Part shown: positions 13,417 to 17,161 of the stretch, piece after piece
How positions within the stretch are numbered: position 1 is the stretch's first letter
Layout: the number at the start of each line of letters is the position of its first letter
NCBI GenBank assembly: GCA_041687755.1
Contig: JBDNJM010000044.1
Span: forward strand, 1-17,161
Direction of reading: 5' to 3'
Length of the DNA stretch: 17,161 nt
DNA from: JBDNJM01 sp041687755
GTDB lineage: Bacteria; Planctomycetota; UBA1135; GCA-002686595
Position numbers and translations under genes: made by a program
Notes under the pieces: model-generated
What the model saw: only the letters and a program-made list of their open reading frames with translations
Told to the model about the DNA's origin: nothing
Database searches by the model: none

Positions 13417-13496
13417 CCGAGAGGCTGTGAAAAAATGACGCTGCCCGGCCGAAGTGCCTCGCAGTTGCCCTTGGCCCCATCGCCTGGAGGCGCTGG
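13417..13496 (+). repeat. Degenerate direct repeat, copy A (80 bp)
   Basis: Aligned without gaps to copy B (13547-13626), 57 of 80 bases agree. The most conserved blocks are CCGAGAGGCTGTGA at the left end and GAAGTGCCTC in the middle. The offset is exactly 130 bp. The left end resembles the GAGGCTGT(T)GAAAAA terminal sequences of some transposon families such as IS1182, which is a family resemblance only. Confidence 0.7.
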
Positions 13497-13546
13497 AGCG
13501 CCGAGAGCATGGACGGGTTGCGCTGCGCGCAATGATTCCACCATCT

Positions 13547-13626
13547 CCGAGAGGCCGTGAAGAAGTGGCTAGCCCCTAGCGAAGTGCCTCTGAGTTGCTC
13601 ATCAGGCCATGGCCTGAGGGCACTGG
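13547..13626 (+). repeat. Degenerate direct repeat, copy B (80 bp)
   Basis: This is the partner of copy A in the same orientation, beginning CCGAGAGGCCGTGAAGAAGT and retaining GAAGTGCCTC at 13581-13590. A shorter echo (GAGAGGC at 16779-16785, then GCGAAGTG at 16794-16801) occurs at the right end of the window with part of the middle missing. Confidence 0.7.
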
Positions 13627-13734
13627 GTTCCACGGATCGCTCACCGAACTCGCCGGGCGATGGGATGCACACTCGGTGATCCGCGCTCGGGTGCCCCGGC
13701 TCCCCGCCTCGCGCAGCCTGTAAGCTACGCGCCC

Positions 13735-14724
13735 ATGAGCCAAGCTTCCTCCGACAGCGCCGGTGCGCGCCACCTGCCCTTTGAGTCGAGCGGCAGGGTC
13801 GCGGCGGCCATCGATCTCGGAACCCAAACGGCGCTGCTGCTGATCGCGGAGCGCAGCGAAGCCGGAGGCTTCGACGTGCTGGAGGACCATGCGCTCTCTG
13901 CGCGGCTCGGCGCCGGCCTGGTCCGGCGGGGCGCCCTCGAGGACGAGGCGATCGACCGCACGCTCGAGATCTTGGGCCACTTCCAGCGCCGCGTGGCACA
14001 ACACGGCGTGGCCCCAGAGGCCTTCACGGCCGTGGGCACCGCGGTCCTGAGGCGGGCGCCCGACGCCAGCCGGTTCCTGGACCGCGCGCGGGCCGAGTTG
14101 GGCATGGAGATCGAGGTGATCTCGGGCGAGGAGGAGGCGCGGCTGGGGTTCCAGGCGGTGCGCACGGATCCGGGGAACTCTGCGCGCCCGTCGGATGGCA
14201 GTTCGCCCGGTGATCTCGCGCTGATCGACCTGGGCGGAGGTAGCGTCGAGGTCGTGAGCGAGGAGGGCGAGCGGCGCCGCTCGTTCCCCTTCGGCGCGGT
14301 GACGGCCACGGAGGAGTTCGGGTTCTCAGGCCACGATTCGAGCAAGGCGGGCGAGTCCCTCGACAGGGCTCTGGCCGAGGCCTTGAGCTCGCTCGAACCG
14401 CTCGGTCCAGGCGCCCGGGTCGTCGCGATCGGGGGCACGGCGAGCAACCTGGCCTGCCTCGTGAGCGGTCAGGTCAGCTTCGATCCCCGGCTTGCGGACG
14501 GCCGTGAGGTGACGACCGAGGCCGCGCTCGAGTGGTCCGAGCGCCTACAGGGGCTGGACCTCGAGGCCCGCAGAGACTTCGCGATCGAGCCCGATCGGGC
14601 TGAGATCCTGCCTGCGGGGCTGCGGATCCTCGGTCGAGTCCTGGAGCAACTGGGCAGCAAGGGGGCCCGGGTCAGCGGACGGGGCCTGCGGCACGCCCTG
14701 GTCGCCCGGCTTCTGGCGCCCTAG
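13735..14724 (+). CDS. Ppx/GppA family phosphatase (exopolyphosphatase / pppGpp phosphohydrolase-like)
   Basis: This 329-residue protein of the ASKHA fold has all main family motifs: phosphate loop AIDLGTQTALLL (25-36), VGTAVLRRAPDA (100-111), the catalytic-glutamate motif ISGEEEARLGF (129-139), second phosphate loop LIDLGGGSVEV (163-173), AIGGTASNLA (231-240) and the C-terminal GRGLRHALVARLL. Family members remove terminal phosphate from inorganic polyphosphate or from pppGpp in the cytoplasm, linking it to phosphate and stress control. The length matches the short, Ppx-domain-only type without the C-terminal HD region of E. coli PPX. The canonical GSNS of the first loop reads GTQT here, which could alter activity. 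I start at ATG 13735. An upstream in-frame ATG at 13660 adds 25 residues without domain character. A TAAGCT box at 13721-13726, 8 nt before the ATG, could be the -10 of a leaderless transcript. Confidence 0.92.
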   Translation: MSQASSDSAGARHLPFESSGRVAAAIDLGTQTALLLIAERSEAGGFDVLEDHALSARLGAGLVRRGALEDEAIDRTLEILGHFQRRVAQHGVAPEAFTAVGTAVLRRAPDASRFLDRARAELGMEIEVISGEEEARLGFQAVRTDPGNSARPSDGSSPGDLALIDLGGGSVEVVSEEGERRRSFPFGAVTATEEFGFSGHDSSKAGESLDRALAEALSSLEPLGPGARVVAIGGTASNLACLVSGQVSFDPRLADGREVTTEAALEWSERLQGLDLEARRDFAIEPDRAEILPAGLRILGRVLEQLGSKGARVSGRGLRHALVARLLAP

Positions 14725-15248
14725 GAGCCGGCCTGTTTCCGTGTTGTTGCTGGGTCGCCCGCCTGTTCCAGGGTCGATCCAGCGCAGTCTTGGGCCCGGC
14801 ACGAGGCGCGCGACGTCAGCGGGTCGTCCACGGGGCCGTCAGAACTCGCCGGGGCTCCACGGGCTAGGCGTCGGCTGGACCGGGCCAAAACAACACGGGG
14901 GCAGGCCAGCCCGGCCCGGCCAGCGGGGAGGTTACGACAGTGTTCCTCCTTTTGCCGCGGGTTTCGCTAGCCGTCGCTCGGGGGCTAGGAGGGCTTTTTC
15001 CTGCCCTTCCGAGCGATCGGAGGCGGAGCCTCGGAGCGGCCTCGCTCGCGCAAGGAGTTCGTTTTTGGTCCCCGATCCGCTCCAACCTCGTGGCAAGGGT
15101 CTCTCCGGGGCTGTTTTATGACGAGTCGAGGGCACCTGAGCGGGAGCTGAACAGTCCTTTCATGCACCCGATTCAACGTTCTGACGTACCTTTTGGGTAC
15201 CAAGGCCCGTTCCGCCTGCTCCACACTCCCCCGTCCTAGATCGCTTCG
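14725..15248. other. 524-bp gap between Ppx/GppA and the secreted hydrolase
   Basis: I see no credible gene here; the open frames are short, in low-quality frames and without family character. No tRNA-like cloverleaf was found. Besides the Ppx-side hairpin, the region has a nested inverted repeat at 15010-15048 (CGAGCGA / TCGCTCG around GAGGC-GGA-GCCTC), a T5 run at 15062-15066, and GTACC-TTTTG-GGTAC at 15186-15200, about 50 nt before the hydrolase start. The second half (about 14930-15240) is less G+C-rich than the genes and probably contains the promoter and leader of the hydrolase gene, but no -35/-10 pair can be assigned with confidence. Confidence 0.5.
14749..14783 (+). terminator. Hairpin after the Ppx/GppA gene
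   Basis: GCTGGGTCG (14749-14757) pairs with CGATCCAGC (14775-14783) in nine pairs including one G-U. After a bulged T, CCC pairs with GGG, closing a 10-base loop. It begins 24 nt after the stop codon. There is no run of T after it, so intrinsic termination would be weak. Confidence 0.4.
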
Positions 15249-16691
15249 ATGAAGTCTCTTGCCCTAACCCTTGGAGCCGCCCTTGGGCTCGCTCTCAGCG
15301 CTCTCGCCGGCCCGCCGCAGGCCGCGAGTTCTGGCTCTGGAGGCCTGCCGGGGCAGCACTCGGGCCCCTCCGGTTCGGACACGCCCGTCGCGACCGCCCA
15401 GCACTACAACCGGGTGTTCGACCTGGGGCTCGCGTTTTCGCCGCCCCCGGGAGCGCTCAGTGCGCCCTACATCCAGGCGCGCCCGGGAGCGACCGGCGCG
15501 TTCGAGGTCGTGATCCCCAACACGCCCAGCGGGTTCCAGGAGAAGTTCCTGCTGCAGGTGCCCCTGAAGTTCGGTTTCGCGAACTACCCGGCGCCGCTGC
15601 TCGTTTTCTTCCACGAGTTCGGCGCCAGCCATACGGGCATCGAGTCGCGGACGGAGTTCATGGAACTGGGAGGAGCGCGGAATTGGTTCGTGCTCTCGCC
15701 GCTGGGGGCCTCGAAGAAGCACTACGGTTCGCTGGAATCCCAGTCGAACATGGAGCTGGCGGTCGCCTTCACCATGCAGATCCTCGGGCCGCTCGTGAAC
15801 CACGATCGCATCTACGGCGTCGGGTTCTCCATGGGCGGCGGCGCGATGCTGAGCTTCGCCGCGCGTCACCAAACGAATAACCAGCTGCGCTTTGCGGCCT
15901 TGGTCAACCACACGGGCAATGCGTCCCTCAAGTCCGTCTACGTCAATGAGGGCGTGGCCGTTCAGGACCTGCTGAAGTTCTGGTTCGGCGGTTCGCCGAG
16001 CCTGTTCCCGTTCGATTACGAGCGCTGCTCGACCATCGACTACGACGAGATCACCGGTCAGGTCTTCAACAGCAACGACATGGCTCGCAACCTGGTCGGG
16101 ACTCCGATCCGGAACGTCGTGGCCACCAATGATCCGCTTCCGCACCTGCACGAAGCAACAGAGAATCTGCACAACCACCTGGTGGCTCTTGGCTCGACTA
16201 GCGAGCTGATTGAGGTGTTCAGCAACGAGCACACCTGGGACAACCTGGACGAGCGCGAGACCCTGGACTGGCTCCAGCAGTGGACGCTTGCGAAGCCCAC
16301 CTCCGGCCGGGTCCTGGCCGATCGTGAGGTCAACTGGCACGGGTACACGATCGAGCAGCAGTCCAACCACCTGTTCACGCCCTTTGAGTGGGCCGTGGAC
16401 GTCGCGCAGAACAGCATCGAGTTGACCAAGAGCCAGAACCTCGTGTCCTGGACCGTCAGCCTGCCGGACATGGGGCTGAGCGGCACGCCGGGCACGGTGT
16501 TGCGCATCGAGAGCCAGGCCGCGGATGCGAGCCAGGACACGGTGCACCTGATCGGCTTGAACGGCCCGCCGCTCAACGTGACGATCAATGGCACCTCGAG
16601 TTCGAACTTCGTCTGGAACTCCTCGACGAAGGTGCTGTCGATCACCGGCGGGGGCGCAGGACTCGGTTCCTCGATCGTCGTGCTGCCCTAG
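15249..16691 (+). CDS. Secreted alpha/beta hydrolase (esterase / PHB-depolymerase-like) with C-terminal beta domain
   Basis: This 480-residue exported protein has a signal peptide MKSLALTLGAALGLALSALA (1-20, likely cleavage after ALA) and a Gly/Ser/Pro-rich linker (27-46). The alpha/beta-hydrolase domain runs from about 98 to 348. The nucleophile is S194 in GVGFSMGGG; the likely oxyanion region is FFHEFGA (120-126). The probable acid is D295 in TNDPLPH, and the histidine is H328 in SNEHTWD. This order and spacing fit secreted esterases, feruloyl-esterase/LpqC-like enzymes and polyhydroxybutyrate depolymerases, so the substrate is an ester, exact kind unknown. Residues about 350-480 form a strand-rich domain (SWTVSLPDM, VLRIESQAA, LNVTINGTS, STKVLSITGG) of the sort that follows planctomycete-type secreted hydrolases and may bind polymer or help secretion. 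It stands alone, between a long leader and a strong downstream hairpin. No clear Shine-Dalgarno precedes the ATG. Confidence 0.82.
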   Translation: MKSLALTLGAALGLALSALAGPPQAASSGSGGLPGQHSGPSGSDTPVATAQHYNRVFDLGLAFSPPPGALSAPYIQARPGATGAFEVVIPNTPSGFQEKFLLQVPLKFGFANYPAPLLVFFHEFGASHTGIESRTEFMELGGARNWFVLSPLGASKKHYGSLESQSNMELAVAFTMQILGPLVNHDRIYGVGFSMGGGAMLSFAARHQTNNQLRFAALVNHTGNASLKSVYVNEGVAVQDLLKFWFGGSPSLFPFDYERCSTIDYDEITGQVFNSNDMARNLVGTPIRNVVATNDPLPHLHEATENLHNHLVALGSTSELIEVFSNEHTWDNLDERETLDWLQQWTLAKPTSGRVLADREVNWHGYTIEQQSNHLFTPFEWAVDVAQNSIELTKSQNLVSWTVSLPDMGLSGTPGTVLRIESQAADASQDTVHLIGLNGPPLNVTINGTSSSNFVWNSSTKVLSITGGGAGLGSSIVVLP

Positions 16692-16721
16692 GGCCGCTGC
16701 CAGGCTGCCTGTTGCCCGCTG

Positions 16722-16759
16722 GCGGGCCCCCCTCAGAAAACGTTCTGGGCGGGGCCCGC
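16722..16759 (+). terminator. Strong hairpin after the secreted hydrolase gene
   Basis: GCGGGCCCC (16722-16730) pairs exactly with GGGGCCCGC (16751-16759). After one C/C mismatch, the stem continues with CUCAGAA / UUCUGGG pairs (16732-16738 with 16743-16749, one U-G), closed by the tetraloop AACG. It starts 30 nt after the stop codon. The sequence after it is not T-rich, so it may act as an RNA 3'-end stabiliser or a non-classical terminator, and it is nearly symmetrical for the other strand. Confidence 0.55.
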
Positions 16760-16823
16760 TGACATTGGTGAACTCGCAGAGAGGCGCTGCCGAGCGAAGT
16801 GACTCCCTAGAGCCGTCGGGCCC

Positions 16824-16875
16824 TGTTGACGGTCACCTAAAAAGGGACCCCGCGGACAGCTTAAAACGGCTCCCC
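16824..16875. mobile_element. Possible IS21-like terminal fragment
   Basis: The stretch opens with TGTTGACGGTCACC (16824-16837). It then has two related units 23 bp apart: CACCTAAAAAGGGACCCC (16834-16851) and CAGCTTAAAACGGCTCCCC (16857-16875). TGT ends followed by multiple short repeats with an A-run and a G/C-run are typical of IS21-family ends. No istA or istB gene is in the window, so at most this is a remnant or the edge of a lost element. Confidence 0.35.
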
Positions 16876-16920
16876 GGCCCACTTGTTCGCCTGCTACCTC
16901 ACGAACTCGCCCCCAGGGCA

Positions 16921-16971
16921 CCCACTAAAGGGACAGGAGAGCCAATGCGGCTCTCCTGCCCCTTTAGTGGG
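16921..16971. repeat. Long palindrome, 23-bp arms with one mismatch
   Basis: CCCACTAAAGGGACAGGAG and the following AGCC (16921-16943) are mirrored by 16949-16971 with a single difference (A versus C partner at 16933/16959), around the 5-base centre AATGC. The mismatch would be a G-U pair in minus-strand RNA. It resembles the 81-bp palindrome at the left edge in design (long near-perfect arms, tiny centre containing ATG), but the arm sequences differ. Confidence 0.88.
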
Positions 16972-17011
16972 CGGGAGAACCCTTGGGTCGGCCCTAATGC
17001 AGCTGCTTAGG

Positions 17012-17161
17012 AGTCGTCCGAAGGCGTCCAGGTGGCGCCAGCGACACTCTCGATGGTCGTGTGTACCAGAGACCTTCGTCCCGCACTCCGAGCAGCGGGG
17101 TTTGCCGCGTGGGCGGGCAACGTCAACCACAAGCCCCTGGGGCTCGAAGTTCAGCCGGGCA
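17012..17161 (-). pseudogene. ISL3-family transposase, N-terminal fragment
   Basis: Read on the minus strand from the window edge, this frame gives a zinc-finger-like N-terminus: LNFEPQGLVVDVARPRG, then CSECG (the first Cys pair) and HRECRWRHLDAFGR. This is the pattern of the ISL3-type transposase N-terminal domain, in which the R-W-R-HLD motif is followed by strands leading to a second Cys pair. Here the similarity stops after GR at about 17014. The frame then runs into unrelated residues and the palindrome at 16921-16971, so the second Cys pair and the catalytic DDE domain are missing. The first few codons lie outside the window; GTG 17130 is an internal possible start. This is a truncated, inactive copy. 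Confidence 0.65.

Larger units (their letters stand above)
13407..13734. other. 328-bp gap with degenerate direct repeats
   Basis: No gene is supported here. The gap holds two copies of an 80-bp degenerate repeat (listed separately) and two small hairpins: GGCGC/GCGCC with loop TGGA (13489-13502), and TTGCGC/GCGCAA with loop TGC (13518-13532). Either could help end the upstream operon, but no T-tract follows them. The block looks like decayed mobile-element or dispersed-repeat sequence between the operon and the Ppx/GppA gene. Confidence 0.6.
16692..17161. other. Right-edge repeat and insertion-sequence remnant region
   Basis: No intact gene is visible after the hydrolase. In order the region holds a strong terminator-like hairpin, a short echo of the 13417/13547 repeats, two related AAAA-GG-CCCC direct repeats that look like an IS21-type end, a 23-bp-arm palindrome, a small CCTAA...TTAGG inverted repeat (16993-17011), and the N-terminal coding fragment of an ISL3-family transposase on the minus strand. 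The mixture indicates several successive insertions and deletions. Confidence 0.7.

Noticed and set aside
13412..13999. Minus-strand open frame crossing the direct repeats, possibly a transposase C-terminus
   Set aside because: Its ending (SFFHSLSA) only reflects the repeat sequence, it runs antisense into the Ppx/GppA gene, and no transposase motif is present.
14741..15239. Small plus-strand frames in the long gap (99 and 126 codons)
   Set aside because: There is no ribosome binding site, no recognisable domain, and mixed composition consistent with non-coding sequence.
15264..16547. Long minus-strand open frame (427 codons) opposite the secreted hydrolase
   Set aside because: No motif or domain is visible, while the plus strand shows a signal peptide and catalytic motifs.
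1..17161. CRISPR array, tRNA, rRNA, integrase or attachment site
   Set aside because: No regularly spaced repeats, cloverleaf-like segments, rRNA-like stretches or integrase-type proteins were found on reading both strands.

Overview
The window is about 70% G+C and holds ten well-supported protein genes, one possible small gene, and repeat or insertion-sequence debris at both ends and in one internal gap. The mix suggests a large-genome, environmentally complex Gram-negative-type bacterium, most likely a planctomycete-like lineage. The basis is a FecR-type membrane sensor, an alkaline-phosphatase/sulfatase-superfamily lipoprotein candidate, an NHL propeller, multi-repeat carboxypeptidase-regulatory-like domains and a secreted alpha/beta hydrolase. 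That placement is an inference from gene content, not from a marker gene. No rRNA, tRNA or CRISPR array was seen.

Layout. Bases 1-81 are a perfect inverted repeat with 39-bp arms. Bases 186-3298 are read on the minus strand: a FabH-like ketoacyl synthase, then a P-loop sulfotransferase-like protein, a class IV PLP aminotransferase, and possibly a 54-residue ORF coupled to the aminotransferase stop. The sulfotransferase-like and aminotransferase proteins match, in the same order, the two halves of the fused plant 'branched-chain-amino-acid aminotransferase-like' proteins.

Bases 3456-13406 hold seven plus-strand genes that look like one envelope operon. They are an anti-sigma-like FecR membrane protein, a GtrB/ArnC-type polyprenyl-phosphate glycosyltransferase, a GT-C membrane glycosyltransferase with a large soluble tail, a sulfatase-fold phospho/sulfohydrolase with Thr at the formylglycine position, a YkuE-type metallophosphoesterase, an NHL-repeat protein and a membrane-anchored protein of about eight beta-sandwich repeats. 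Four of the six junctions overlap by a few bases (ATGA or TTGA). The likely theme is making a lipid-linked sugar, transferring it outside the membrane, and remodelling phosphate- or sulfate-bearing envelope material. The substrate is unknown.

Bases 13407-13734 carry a degenerate 80-bp direct repeat of period 130. A Ppx/GppA phosphatase follows (13735-14724), then a 524-bp gap and a secreted esterase-like alpha/beta hydrolase (15249-16691) that ends at a strong hairpin. The right edge (16692-17161) contains a possible IS21-like end, a second long palindrome and the N-terminal fragment of an ISL3-family transposase.
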